DNA of 64,000 nt from UBA1479 sp048263775 (GTDB lineage Bacteria > Pseudomonadota > Alphaproteobacteria > Rhodospirillales > Casp-alpha2). The first letter of the stretch is position 1, and the number at the start of each line of letters is the position of its first letter. The stretch spans positions 136,084 to 200,083 of the forward strand of contig JBLXDU010000008.1 of the NCBI GenBank assembly GCA_048263775.1, in the 5' to 3' direction. Made by a program: the position numbers and the translations under genes. Positions 9,290 to 18,649 of this stretch are shown here, piece after piece. Under the pieces are notes generated by a model that saw only the letters and a list, made by a program, of their open reading frames with translations, did no database searches and had not been told where the DNA came from.

Positions 9290-11571
9290 GACACACTTTC
9301 CACGAAACTGCCCATGACCTTCTTGCGGCCGGCCTTTTCAAACTCGATTTCCAATTTGTCGCCGTCCTTGGCCTTGATGCGGCCGTAGCCGAATTTCTGA
9401 TGAAACACGCGGGTGCCCACGGTCAGGCTGTCGTCGGCGCCGCCACGGTCGGCCGCGCGCCAGTCGCCATTGCCGCCCGCGTTGCCGCCGCCGGCAAAGC
9501 GCGACGCCCGGGGGCCGCCGCGCCGCACGGCGCCCGGAAAGGACGTGCCGCCGTCATACCCGCCGTTTCCGAGACCACCGTAGCCGGTCCCGGAATACAG
9601 CCCCTGTTCCTGCTGGCGGCTGATGTTGTCGTTCGGCAGTTCATCGACGAAGCGCGACGGCAGGGCCGTCTGCCATTGGCCGTAAACCCGGCGGTTGGCG
9701 GCGAAGGAAATGGCGGCGCGCTTGCGCGCCCGGGTCAGCCCGACATAGGCCAACCGGCGTTCTTCCTCCAGCGCCGCCAGGCCACCCTCGTCCAGGGCCC
9801 GCTGATGGGGGAACAGGCCTTCCTCCCAGCCGGGCAGGAACACGGTCTCGAACTCCAGGCCCTTGGCGCCGTGCAGGGTCATCAGGGAAACCTTGTCGTC
9901 CGTCGCGTTTTCTTCGTTCTCCATGACCAGGCTGACATGCTCCAGGAAGCCGGCGAGATTGTCGAAATCTTCCAGGGCGACAACCAGTTCCTTCAGGTTT
10001 TCGCGCCGCCCGGAGGCTTCCGGTGCCTTCGATTCCTGCCACATCTGCATATAGCCGCTTTCGTCGAGCACCGTTTTCACCACGTCGACATGGTCGGTCA
10101 CGGAGACCAGCGCGCGCCAGCGGTCGAAATCGTCAATCAACTGGGTCAGGGTCTGGCGTGCTTTAGGTTTCAGCTCGTCCGTGCCGCAAATCTCCCGCGC
10201 CGCGGCGACCAGGGGCAGGCCGCGCGCGCGGGCATGCAGGTGCACGGCCTGCATGGTGGCGTCGCCCAGACCGCGCTTGGGCAGGTTGACGATGCGCTCG
10301 AACGCAAGGTCATCGGCGGGCTGCGCAATGACGCGCAGGTAGGCGATGGCGTCGCGGATTTCCTGACGTTCGTAGAACCGTTGGCCGCCGACCACGCGGT
10401 AAGGCACGCCGAGGGTGATCAGGCGTTCTTCGAACTCGCGGGTCTGAAACCCGGCGCGCACCAGCACGGCGATCTCGTTCAGCTTGTGGCCGCTGCCATG
10501 CAGGCTTTCGATTTCGTCGCCGATCACCCGGGCTTCCTCGTCGCCGTCCCACACGCCGCGCACCACCACCGGGTCGCCGTCGTTCTGCTCCGTCCAGAGC
10601 GTCTTGCCGAGCCTGCCGTCGTTGTGCGCGATCAGGCCCGAAGCGGCGGCCAGGATGTGCGAGGTCGAACGGTAATTGCGCTCCAGCCGGACCACGGTGG
10701 CGCCGGGAAAGTCCTTTTCGAACCGCAGGATGTTGCCGACCTCGGCCCCGCGCCAGGAATAGATGGATTGGTCGTCGTCACCGACGCAGCAGATGTTCTT
10801 GTGCGCCTGGGCCAGCAGACGCAGCCACAGGTATTGCGCCACGTTGGTGTCCTGATATTCGTCGACCATGATGTAGCGGAATTGGCGCTGGTACTTGGCC
10901 AGGACCTCCGGCGCATTACGAAACAGTTCCAGACACAGCAGCAACAGGTCGCCGAAGTCGCAGGCGTTCAGCGCTTCCAGACGGTCCTGATAGGCTTGGT
11001 AGATTTCCTGCCCTTTGCCGTCGCACAGACTTTGCGCCTCTTCCTCGGGCAGGGTCGCCGGCATCAGGCCGCGGTCCTTGAAGCGCTGGAGGGCGCCCGA
11101 GACGACGCGGGGCGGCCAGCGTTTCTGGTCGATTTCCATGGCGTCCAGGTGTTGCTTGACCAGGCGCACCTGATCGTCGGCGTCCAGGATGGTAAAATTG
11201 GGCTGACGGCCCACCAACTCGGCGTTGGCGCGCAGGATGCGGGCGCCGATGGCATGAAAGGTGCCGACCCACCAACCCTCGACCGGGGCGCCGACCAGCT
11301 TGCCGACCCGCTCCTTCATCTCGCGGGCGGCCTTGTTGGTGAAGGTCACGGCCAGAACCTCCCAGGGCCGCGCCTTGCGCTGCATCAGGATATGGGCCAG
11401 GCGCGTGGTCAGCACGCGGGTCTTGCCCGTGCCGGCCCCGGCCAGGACCAGCACCGGGCCGTCCACGGCCGCCACGGCCTGGGCCTGGGTTTCGTTCAGG
11501 CCGGCAAGATAGGGGGCGGGGGCGGCGGGTGGCGCCGGGGGGGCGGGGGGTGTTTGCGTGGGATCGGACAT
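9286..11571 (-). CDS. uvrD: UvrD/PcrA superfamily 1 DNA helicase
   Basis: A 761-residue 3'-5' DNA helicase for nucleotide excision and mismatch repair. Motifs appear in order: Q motif LNETQAQAV, Walker A AGAGTGKTRVL, Walker B VDEYQDTN, motif III GDDDQSIYSWRGA, motif IV LERNYRS, motif V LHGAKGLEF and motif VI YVGLTRARKR. A glycine-rich linker leads to a C-terminal Tudor-like domain (about residues 705-761, FHQKFGYGRIKAKDGDKLEI) that binds RNA polymerase in UvrD/PcrA proteins. It forms an operon with prmA through a 4-bp overlap. Confidence 0.95.
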   Translation of the reverse strand: MSDPTQTPPAPPAPPAAPAPYLAGLNETQAQAVAAVDGPVLVLAGAGTGKTRVLTTRLAHILMQRKARPWEVLAVTFTNKAAREMKERVGKLVGAPVEGWWVGTFHAIGARILRANAELVGRQPNFTILDADDQVRLVKQHLDAMEIDQKRWPPRVVSGALQRFKDRGLMPATLPEEEAQSLCDGKGQEIYQAYQDRLEALNACDFGDLLLLCLELFRNAPEVLAKYQRQFRYIMVDEYQDTNVAQYLWLRLLAQAHKNICCVGDDDQSIYSWRGAEVGNILRFEKDFPGATVVRLERNYRSTSHILAAASGLIAHNDGRLGKTLWTEQNDGDPVVVRGVWDGDEEARVIGDEIESLHGSGHKLNEIAVLVRAGFQTREFEERLITLGVPYRVVGGQRFYERQEIRDAIAYLRVIAQPADDLAFERIVNLPKRGLGDATMQAVHLHARARGLPLVAAAREICGTDELKPKARQTLTQLIDDFDRWRALVSVTDHVDVVKTVLDESGYMQMWQESKAPEASGRRENLKELVVALEDFDNLAGFLEHVSLVMENEENATDDKVSLMTLHGAKGLEFETVFLPGWEEGLFPHQRALDEGGLAALEEERRLAYVGLTRARKRAAISFAANRRVYGQWQTALPSRFVDELPNDNISRQQEQGLYSGTGYGGLGNGGYDGGTSFPGAVRRGGPRASRFAGGGNAGGNGDWRAADRGGADDSLTVGTRVFHQKFGYGRIKAKDGDKLEIEFEKAGRKKVMGSFVESVS

Positions 11572-11645
11572 ACCCGTCTTATAACCGCCTCGGACGGGGG
11601 ATGCTATCGCGGGCGTGGGGGATGCCCGCGGGCCGGCAAACGGGG

Positions 11646-13424
11646 TTATTCGTGCCCCAGTTCCTCGCGGCGGCGCTCCATCAGAACGCGGTTGAATTCG
11701 GTCATCACATCGTCATGGGTGACGGCACCGATCAGGGTGCGGTCGCGCTCGTTTTCCGTGACAGGAATCACGGTTTCACCGGATGTATCCATGAGACTGA
11801 CCGCCGTTTCGATGTCGTCGTGACGGGTCAGCATGGGAGGATGGGTGCGGGCCACGTCGCCGGCGTTGACCAGACCGTCAAGGTCGTGATCGAAGGCGAA
11901 TTCGCTGAGATCGGGCAACGTAATGGTGCCGTGCAGTACGCCGTCGTTGTCCACCACGAAAATTTCACCCACGGTCGAATCCTGCAGCAGGTGGCGCAGG
12001 GTTTCCAGGTCCGTGCTCATGGAAACGGTGCTGAGGTTCCGGCGCATAACCGCGTTGACGGTGATGGTCTGCATGACCTCTGCCTCGATACCTTCTTTCA
12101 GGTCGATGCCGCGTTCGCGCAATTGGCGTACGAAGTAGGAGCGGTCATAGAAATGATGCGAGATTTCCGAGGAGACGACGACGGCGATCATGACCGCGAG
12201 CGTCAGGGTGTAATCGGACGTCATCTCGAAGATGATCAGGGTGGTCGAGATGGGTGCGCCCAGGACAGAGGCCGCGACGGCCCCCATGCCGACCACCGTA
12301 TAGGCAGGCACGCCCGACGACAGTTCGGGGAAGATGCTCGTGGCGACGATGCCGTAAGCACCGCCGGCGACGGCACCGATAACCAGGGCCGGAGAAAACA
12401 CGCCGCCGGAAAACCCGTATCCGTGGCTGATCGCCGTGGCGATGATCTTGGCGGCCAGGATGATCAGCAGCGTGCCGAAGCCATAGACGTGCAGCATGGC
12501 GTCCTCGGTCACGCCGTAACCGACGCCCAGAACTTGCGGTACCATCAACGCCATGGCGCCGACCGCCAGGCCCGCCACCGCGGGCTTCAGCCAGGACGGC
12601 AGGGGCGTGCGTTTGGCCAAGTCGGAGGCGACGACGATGGAATGCATCATCAGAATGGCGCAGGCGGCGCTGGCGATGCCCAGGCCGACGAAGGCGGGAA
12701 ATTCCCAGAATGACGCCAGGGGATTGTCAACAAGGGCGAAGGCCGGGAAATTGCCGAACCAGTGCCGCGATATGGCCGTGCCCGCGACTGAGGCGACAAC
12801 CACCGGCGCGAAGGCCTTCAGGGCGTAATGCCCGATCACCACCTCGTTGGCGAACAGCGCCCCCGCCAAGGGCGCGTTGAACGACGCGGCGACGGCGGCG
12901 GCGACGCCACAGCCCAGCAGCGTGCGGTTGAGCGACCGTGTCAGTTGCAGGCGGCGCGCCAGCCAGGCGCCGAGTGATGCCCCCAAGTGCACGGCCGGGC
13001 CTTCGCGCCCGACAGAGGCCCCGGCGCCGATCGACAGGGCGCTGGCGATGGCGGAGTACAGGCCGACCCGGGACGACATCCAGCCGCCGCGAAGCTGTTC
13101 CGCCTCGATCACGTCGGCGACCCCCTGGGGCTTCCGGTTGGGCAGAAAAAAGTAGATGAACAGGCCGACAATCAGGCCGCCGACCGCGGGCGCCAGAAGC
13201 ACATGCCACCAGACCAGCCCGGTGACATGCTGTGACAGGCGTTCATGGCCGCTGCCGTAGAACAGAGATTGGAAGATTTCGATGGTTTCACGGAACGCGA
13301 CGACCGCCGCCCCAGACGCGCAGCCGACGACAAGCGCCAGGACCATCAGAATCAGATGGTCGTTGCGGATGACCCGTCGAGCCGCCAGCAGCAGCCGGGC
13401 GTATTTGAAGCGTGAAATAACCAT
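11646..13424 (-). CDS. CLC-type chloride/proton antiporter with CBS domains
   Basis: A 592-residue inner-membrane protein. The CLC ion-filter motifs are present: the gating glutamate in GREGPAVHLG, then FNAPLAGALFANE, and GFSGGVFSPALVIGA. The gating glutamate makes an exchanger or gated channel of normal type likely. After the membrane domain, about residues 440-575 form two CBS domains (VNAVMRRNLSTVSMSTDLET and a second ending in VTENERDRTLIGAVTHDDV), which usually sense adenine nucleotides. It follows phoB in the same direction. The start is uncertain: the ATG at 13424 has GGAAGG three bases upstream, while an ATG at 13442 lacks a ribosome-binding site. Confidence 0.88.
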   Translation of the reverse strand: MVISRFKYARLLLAARRVIRNDHLILMVLALVVGCASGAAVVAFRETIEIFQSLFYGSGHERLSQHVTGLVWWHVLLAPAVGGLIVGLFIYFFLPNRKPQGVADVIEAEQLRGGWMSSRVGLYSAIASALSIGAGASVGREGPAVHLGASLGAWLARRLQLTRSLNRTLLGCGVAAAVAASFNAPLAGALFANEVVIGHYALKAFAPVVVASVAGTAISRHWFGNFPAFALVDNPLASFWEFPAFVGLGIASAACAILMMHSIVVASDLAKRTPLPSWLKPAVAGLAVGAMALMVPQVLGVGYGVTEDAMLHVYGFGTLLIILAAKIIATAISHGYGFSGGVFSPALVIGAVAGGAYGIVATSIFPELSSGVPAYTVVGMGAVAASVLGAPISTTLIIFEMTSDYTLTLAVMIAVVVSSEISHHFYDRSYFVRQLRERGIDLKEGIEAEVMQTITVNAVMRRNLSTVSMSTDLETLRHLLQDSTVGEIFVVDNDGVLHGTITLPDLSEFAFDHDLDGLVNAGDVARTHPPMLTRHDDIETAVSLMDTSGETVIPVTENERDRTLIGAVTHDDVMTEFNRVLMERRREELGHE

Positions 13425-13461
13425 TAACCTTCCCGCCGTCATGTTAGGGCGAGAAGGTTAA
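13424..13461 (-). promoter_or_regulatory. Inverted repeat covering the CLC gene's ribosome-binding site
   Basis: TTAACCTTC and GAAGGTTAA pair perfectly over 9 bp with a 20-base loop. In the mRNA the second arm contains the GAAGG ribosome-binding site and ends on the A of the ATG at 13424, so the hairpin would hide translation initiation from that codon. The other candidate ATG (13442) lies in the loop. It could equally be a DNA operator. Confidence 0.4.
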
Positions 13462-13490
13462 TCAGGTCTCTACAACAATACGTTACGAAT

Positions 13491-13504
13491 GGCTCTTAAG
13501 AGCC
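13491..13504. terminator. Perfect 14-bp palindrome directly after phoB
   Basis: GGCTCTTAAGAGCC touches the phoB stop codon. It can fold as a 5-bp stem with a TTAA loop, but no T tract follows. It may be an mRNA 3' end structure or a protein site. Confidence 0.3.
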
Positions 13505-14197
13505 TTAATCAGGCGAGGAATCAAGCGCGTAGCCGGCCGAGCGCACGGTGCGGATGAGGTCCGGGCGGCCTTCGGAGTTGAGCGCCTTGCGAAGGCGGCG
13601 GATATGGACGTCGACGGTCCTGGATTCGACATAGATGTCGCGGCCCCAGACCCGATCGAGAAGTTGTTCCCGGGAATAGACACGGCCCGGCTTTTCCAGG
13701 AACACACGGAGCAGGCGGAATTCCGTCGGCCCCAGGCGCACGAGTTCGTCACCCCGGTAGACTCGGTGCTCTTCCAGATCCATGCTCAGGTCGGCGTAGG
13801 TCAGTACCTCGCTCGCCCGTTCCGGGTTGGCGCGGCGCAGCACCGCCCGCACACGGGCGATCAGTTCGCTCGGCGAAAACGGCTTCACCACGTAATCGTC
13901 GGCACCGGAATCCAGGCCGCGGATGCGGTCCGCTTCTTCGCCGCGGGCGGTCAGCATGATGATCGGCAGATTCTTGTTCTCGGGTTTACGGCGCAATTGG
14001 CGGCAGACCTCGATGCCCGACAGGTTGGGCAGCATCCAGTCGAGGATGACCAGGGACGGGTCTTCTTCCTCGACCGCGACGACGGCGGTTTCCCCGTCAC
14101 CGACGACAACCGCGTTGAACCCCTCCTTGGTGAGGTTGTAGCGGACCAGTTCGGCCAACGAAGGGTCGTCCTCGACGATGAGTATGCTTTTGCTCAT
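13505..14197 (-). CDS. phoB: Phosphate response regulator PhoB
   Basis: A 230-residue OmpR-class response regulator. The receiver domain has the acidic pair in VEDD, phosphoacceptor Asp53 in LVILDWMLP and the conserved Lys in VVKPFSP. The C-terminal winged helix carries GPTEFRLLRVFLEKPGRVYS and a recognition helix ending VDVHIRRLRKAL. Phosphorylated PhoB activates the Pho regulon by binding Pho boxes, which I see before pstS and pit. The start is ATG 14197 with AAGGA upstream. It follows phoU by 19 bp, closing the pst operon. Confidence 0.96.
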   Translation of the reverse strand: MSKSILIVEDDPSLAELVRYNLTKEGFNAVVVGDGETAVVAVEEEDPSLVILDWMLPNLSGIEVCRQLRRKPENKNLPIIMLTARGEEADRIRGLDSGADDYVVKPFSPSELIARVRAVLRRANPERASEVLTYADLSMDLEEHRVYRGDELVRLGPTEFRLLRVFLEKPGRVYSREQLLDRVWGRDIYVESRTVDVHIRRLRKALNSEGRPDLIRTVRSAGYALDSSPD

Positions 14198-14216
14198 GAA
14201 GCCCGTGTCCTTAGGC

Positions 14217-14933
14217 TTAGTCGCGGTCGGGATCGACGACAGTGAAGCTTGATGCATCGCTTTTTTCGCGCTCGTCCGTAGGCGGCACGCCTTTCACAAG
14301 ATAGTACACCAGTTCGGCGATGTTGGTTGCGTGGTCGCCGATCCGTTCCAGGTTTTTGGAGACGAACAGAAGATGCGTGCAGGATGTGATCGTGCGCGGA
14401 TCTTCCATCATGTAGGTCAGGATTTCGCGGAACAGGCTGGTGTGCAGCAGGTCGGCATCGGCGTCGCGTGCGCGCACGGCCTCCGCCTTGTCCACGTCCC
14501 GCGCCACGTAGGCGTCCAGCACGTCCTTGGTCATGCCCTGAACCAGGGTCGCCATGCGGGCGATGCTTTTGGTCGGGCCGAGGGGCGGCGACTGGGCCAG
14601 CACCACCGACCGCTTGGCGATGTTCTTGGCGTAATCGCCGATACGCTCGATCAGGCTTGCCGTGCGCAGCGCCGTGATGGTGGTGCGCAGATCGTCGGCC
14701 ATGGGCTGACGCAGGGCCAGGGTCATGGTTGCCTGGCCATCCAGTTCGGCTTCCAGGGCGTCGATCTTCTTGTCGCCGGCGATCACCCGGTCGGCCAGGT
14801 CCGTGTCGCGCTTGATCAGCGCCTCCACGGCGTCGGCCAACTGAACCTCGGCCAGGCCGCCCATTTCGGCGATGATGTTGTCCAGTTTTTTCAGGTCCTC
14901 GTCGAAGGACTTGACGATGTGATCTGTGGTCAT
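14217..14933 (-). CDS. phoU: Phosphate signalling protein PhoU
   Basis: A 238-residue all-helical protein of two PhoU repeats, typical length. It bears the family pattern in each half (for example MGGLAEVQLADAVEALIKRD and the second-half LERIGDHATNIAE). PhoU links the PstSCAB transporter to PhoR and represses the Pho response when phosphate is plentiful. It lies between pstB and phoB, the standard order. Confidence 0.95.
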   Translation of the reverse strand: MTTDHIVKSFDEDLKKLDNIIAEMGGLAEVQLADAVEALIKRDTDLADRVIAGDKKIDALEAELDGQATMTLALRQPMADDLRTTITALRTASLIERIGDYAKNIAKRSVVLAQSPPLGPTKSIARMATLVQGMTKDVLDAYVARDVDKAEAVRARDADADLLHTSLFREILTYMMEDPRTITSCTHLLFVSKNLERIGDHATNIAELVYYLVKGVPPTDEREKSDASSFTVVDPDRD

Positions 14934-14967
14934 GTCTCGTGGTCTCCCGGTATGTCGCCCCAATGCC

Positions 14968-15798
14968 TCAGCCGAAGCGACCGGTGATGTAACCTTGGGT
15001 ACGCTCGTCCGTTGGATTGGTGAACATCTTTTCCGTATCGTCCTCTTCGACCAGATAGCCCAGGTGGAAGAAGGCGGTGCGCTGCGACACGCGGGCCGCC
15101 TGCTGCATGGAATGGGTGACGATAACGATCGTGAAATTTTCCCGCAGCTCGTCGATCAATTCCTCGATCTTGGCCGTGGCGATGGGGTCGAGCGCCGAGC
15201 AGGGTTCGTCCATCAGGATCACTTCGGGCGAAACCGCGACGGCGCGGGCGATGCACAGGCGCTGCTGCTGGCCGCCGGACAGGCCGGTGCCGGGCTGGTC
15301 GAGGCGGTCCTTGACTTCGTTCCACAGGCCGGCCTTTTCCAATGCCGTCTGGACGATGCCCTCCAGTTCGGAATTGGAATTGGTCAGGCCGTGAATGCGC
15401 GGGCCGTAGGCGACGTTGTCGAAGATCGACTTGGGAAAGGGATTGGGCTTTTGGAACACCATGCCGACCCGGGCGCGCAGATGCACGACGTCGATGTTCT
15501 TGTCGTAGATGTCCTGCCCGTCGAGGGAAATCTCGCCCTCGACCCGGCAGATGTCGATGGTGTCGTTCATGCGGTTCAAGGAACGCAGGAAGGTGGATTT
15601 TCCGCAGCCCGACGGGCCGATCAGCGATGTCACCTCGTTCGCCTTGATGTCCAGATTGACATCGAACAGAGCCTGTTTCTCGCCATAGAACACCTTGACG
15701 TTGCGGGCCTTGAGCTTGACCGCGTCGGGTTGTGATTGCGCCACGGGGCTATCTCCGGCCGTGTCCTGGGGAATGCTCTGATTCATGTCGGGGGTCAT
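14968..15798 (-). CDS. pstB: Phosphate ABC transporter ATP-binding protein PstB
   Basis: A 276-residue ABC ATPase with Walker A GPSGCGKST (residues 61-69), signature LSGGQQQRL, Walker B VILMDEPCSALD and the H-loop VTHSMQQA. NVKVFYGEKQAL and FQKPNPFPKSI are typical of PstB. The frame is open further upstream inside pstA, but homology begins only after 15798. I take the ATG there, with AGAGGA about ten bases upstream; 15786 is the alternative. It sits 2 bp after the pstA stop. Confidence 0.95.
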   Translation of the reverse strand: MTPDMNQSIPQDTAGDSPVAQSQPDAVKLKARNVKVFYGEKQALFDVNLDIKANEVTSLIGPSGCGKSTFLRSLNRMNDTIDICRVEGEISLDGQDIYDKNIDVVHLRARVGMVFQKPNPFPKSIFDNVAYGPRIHGLTNSNSELEGIVQTALEKAGLWNEVKDRLDQPGTGLSGGQQQRLCIARAVAVSPEVILMDEPCSALDPIATAKIEELIDELRENFTIVIVTHSMQQAARVSQRTAFFHLGYLVEEDDTEKMFTNPTDERTQGYITGRFG

Positions 15799-15800
15799 CC

Positions 15801-17129
15801 TTACCATTTCCTCTCGAAACGCTTGCGCAGGAAAACCGCGCCCACGTTCATGATTACCAAGAAGGCCAGCAGCACACAGATCGCGGCCGAGGTGCGTTCC
15901 ACGAAGGCGCGTTCCGGCGAATCCGCCCACAGATAGATCTGCACCGGCAGCACGGTCGCCGGGTCGAGCGCGCCATGCGGCACGTCGACGATGAAGGCGA
16001 CCATGCCGATCATCAGAAGCGGCGCCGTCTCGCCCAGGGCCTGGGCCATGCCGATGATGGTGCCGGTCAGGATGCCCGGCATGGCCAGCGGCAGCACATG
16101 ATGGGTGATGACCTGCAACGGCGAGGCGCCCAGACCGTAGGCGGCCTCGCGGATCGACGGGGGAACCGATTTCAACGCCGACCGGGCAGCGATGATGATG
16201 GTCGGCAGGGTCATCAGCGCCAGCACCAGGCCGCCGACCACGGGGGCCGAACGCGGCATGCCGAAGAAGTTGATGAACACGGCCAGCCCCAGCAGCCCGA
16301 ACACGATGGACGGCACCGCGGCCAGGTTGTTGATGTTGACCTCGATGGTCTGGGTCCATTTGTTGACCGGGGCGAATTCCTCCAGATAGATGGCGGAGGC
16401 CACGGCCAGCGGGAAGGACACCAACAGCGTCACCAGCATGGTGAACAGCGAGCCCATGGCCGCGCCGAAGATGCCGGCCAGTTCCGGTTCGCGGCTGTCG
16501 CCGGCGGTGAAGAAGGTGGTGTTGAACACGGTCTCGACCAGGCCGCGGTTTTCCAGGCGCTCGAACCAGGCGATCTGCTTGTCCTTGACGCGGCGTTCGG
16601 TCTCGGGGCTGTCCTTGCGGATCTGGCCCTTGTTCAACTGGTCGATGTCGTCGGACATGGGCATCTGTACGGTTACCCGTTCGCCGATCAGGTTCGGGTT
16701 GGCCATCACCATGTCGCGGATTTCATACACCGCGCCGGGGCTGATCATGTCGAACAGTTCGCGGCGGTCGCGACGGTTGGTGACGTCGGGGAACAGGTCA
16801 TAGTAGGCTTGGCGGATGACCTTCCGGTAATTGGCCGACGATAGGGCCTGGCGTTCCCGCGTGCCCGCAGGATCGATGTCCTGGGGATAGAGCGTTATTT
16901 CCAGGTTGATCATGGTTTGCGTGAAGGCGGGGATCGCCTTGGACACGATGGTCGTGAACAACAGGCCGAGCATGCCCATGGCGAAGGCGATCGCGAGGAT
17001 GCCGTAGGCCTTGAACCGCCGCTCCGCCGCATACCGGCGTTTCAGGCCTTTGCTGACGGCGTCGTTGGAGTTGCGGGTCGCAAGACTCCCGTTCGCCGGG
17101 CCGTTCATGATGGGGGCCGCGTCAGTCAT
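15801..17129 (-). CDS. pstA: Phosphate ABC transporter permease PstA
   Basis: A 442-residue permease, longer than the E. coli protein because a roughly 150-residue periplasmic segment follows the first membrane helix, as in many alphaproteobacterial PstA proteins. The C-terminal half has the ABC permease fold, with five or six membrane segments and the EAA-like loop EAAYGLGASPLQVITHHVLP that contacts PstB. It starts eight bases inside the end of pstC, so translation is coupled. Confidence 0.93.
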   Translation of the reverse strand: MTDAAPIMNGPANGSLATRNSNDAVSKGLKRRYAAERRFKAYGILAIAFAMGMLGLLFTTIVSKAIPAFTQTMINLEITLYPQDIDPAGTRERQALSSANYRKVIRQAYYDLFPDVTNRRDRRELFDMISPGAVYEIRDMVMANPNLIGERVTVQMPMSDDIDQLNKGQIRKDSPETERRVKDKQIAWFERLENRGLVETVFNTTFFTAGDSREPELAGIFGAAMGSLFTMLVTLLVSFPLAVASAIYLEEFAPVNKWTQTIEVNINNLAAVPSIVFGLLGLAVFINFFGMPRSAPVVGGLVLALMTLPTIIIAARSALKSVPPSIREAAYGLGASPLQVITHHVLPLAMPGILTGTIIGMAQALGETAPLLMIGMVAFIVDVPHGALDPATVLPVQIYLWADSPERAFVERTSAAICVLLAFLVIMNVGAVFLRKRFERKW

Positions 17130-18507
17130 ATTGCTCTCGATATTTGTTGACGATGGTGAGGGCGATGATGTTCAGCACCAAAGTGACGCAGAACAGGATC
17201 AGGCCGAGGGCGAAGGCGGCGAGGGTCTTGGCGCTGTCGAACTCCTGGTCGCCGACCAGCAGGGTGACGATCTGCACCGTGACCGTGGTCACCGCTTCGA
17301 AGGGATTGGCTGTCAGGTTGGCGGCCAGGCCGGCGGCCATGACGACGATCATGGTTTCGCCGATGGCGCGCGAGACGCCGAGCAGAATCGAGCCGACGAT
17401 GCCCGGCAATGCTGCCGGCAGGATCACCTGCTTGATGGTTTCCGATTTGGTGGCGCCCAGGCCGTAGGATCCTTCGCGCAGCGACTGCGGCACCGCCGAC
17501 ATCACGTCGTCGGACAGGGATGAGACGAAGGGGATGATCATGATCCCCATCACGATGCCGGCCGCCAAGGCGCTTTCCGACGAAATGGTCAGGCCGAAAT
17601 CGAGCCCCAATCCGCGAAAGAACGGCGCCACCGTCAGGGCGGCGAAGAACCCGTAGACCACGGTTGGGATGCCGGCCAGGATTTCCAGCAGCGGCTTGAC
17701 CGTGCCGCGCACCTTGGGGGGCGCGTATTCGGACATGTAGATCGCCGCCATCAGGCCGACCGGGGCGGCCACGCACATGGCGATCAGGGAAATCAGCATC
17801 GTACCGGCCAGCAGCGGCACCGCACCGAACAGGCCGGTCGCCCCCACCTGGTCCTTGCGCAACGCCGTCTGCGGGCTCCATTCCAGGCCGAACACGAAGT
17901 CCAAGGGATGAACCTTCTGGAAGAAGCGCAGGGATTCGAACAGCAGCGACAGGATGATGCCCAGCGTTGTCAGTACGGCGATGGTCGAGCAGATGATCAT
18001 GATTGCCATGACCGCCTTCTCGACGCTGTTGCGGGCGCGCAGGTCGGGCGCGATACGGCCGCGGGCCACCAAGATCCCGCCGCAGGTCACGGCGACGAGG
18101 ATCGCCGTCAGGAGCATCTTCGACGTGGTCAGAAGCTGGCCGTAGAAGGCGGCGGCGTCCTTCAGGTCAAGGTCGATGACCTCGCGGCTGACGATGTCGC
18201 CGTTGGCCAGGTTCTTGACGTCGTTCAGCAGCAGGGACAGTTCGGCCGCGGGCAGGGATTTCATGCTGTCCGGCAGATTGGCGATCAGCATGCTGTCCAT
18301 GATGGTGTTTTCAAGCGCCATCCAGCCGACCAGCAGCAGGAACCCGGGCGCCGCGCACCACAGGCCGATGTAATAGCCGTAGTAGTTGGGTAGCGAATGC
18401 AGGTTGCGGACCTGACCGCCGGCGGTCTTCAGAGCGCGGGACCGGCCCAGGTAGTATCCGAAGATGGTCAGAAGGGCGAGGACGCCAAACAAAACGGGGA
18501 AGCTCAT
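17122..18507 (-). CDS. pstC: Phosphate ABC transporter permease PstC
   Basis: A 461-residue permease with a long N-terminal region: two membrane segments, then a periplasmic stretch. The conserved permease domain carries the coupling loop REGSYGLGATKSETIKQVIL and the final segments LLGVSRAIGETMIVVMAAG. It forms the phosphate channel with PstA. The start is ATG 18507 with AAGGA upstream. Confidence 0.93.
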   Translation of the reverse strand: MSFPVLFGVLALLTIFGYYLGRSRALKTAGGQVRNLHSLPNYYGYYIGLWCAAPGFLLLVGWMALENTIMDSMLIANLPDSMKSLPAAELSLLLNDVKNLANGDIVSREVIDLDLKDAAAFYGQLLTTSKMLLTAILVAVTCGGILVARGRIAPDLRARNSVEKAVMAIMIICSTIAVLTTLGIILSLLFESLRFFQKVHPLDFVFGLEWSPQTALRKDQVGATGLFGAVPLLAGTMLISLIAMCVAAPVGLMAAIYMSEYAPPKVRGTVKPLLEILAGIPTVVYGFFAALTVAPFFRGLGLDFGLTISSESALAAGIVMGIMIIPFVSSLSDDVMSAVPQSLREGSYGLGATKSETIKQVILPAALPGIVGSILLGVSRAIGETMIVVMAAGLAANLTANPFEAVTTVTVQIVTLLVGDQEFDSAKTLAAFALGLILFCVTLVLNIIALTIVNKYREQYD

Positions 18508-18587
18508 GACGCTTCTGGTCCTTGGTTGCGGCACCCGAAATACGGGCTGAAGAATATTATATAAAAACGAATATCAGGTCGGTGGGG

Positions 18588-18631
18588 CGCCCGGGGCCGG
18601 GCGATCCCCGGAAGGTTGAAACCTTCCGGGG
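18588..18631 (-). terminator. Two stacked hairpins between pstS and pstC
   Basis: CGCCCG/CGGGCG around GGGC (18588-18603) sits beside a strong stem CCCCGGAAGGT/ACCTTCCGGGG (18606-18631) with a TGAA loop. No T tract follows in the direction of pstS transcription. The structure is better read as a partial terminator or mRNA stabiliser that raises PstS over PstCAB, a common arrangement for binding-protein genes. Confidence 0.6.
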
Positions 18632-18649
18632 ACGTTTAGGCCAGGAAAC

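Noticed and set aside
9178..11823. Long open frame opposite uvrD
   Set aside because: It is antisense to a helicase with all motifs intact and shows no family features; long antisense frames are expected in DNA this GC-rich.
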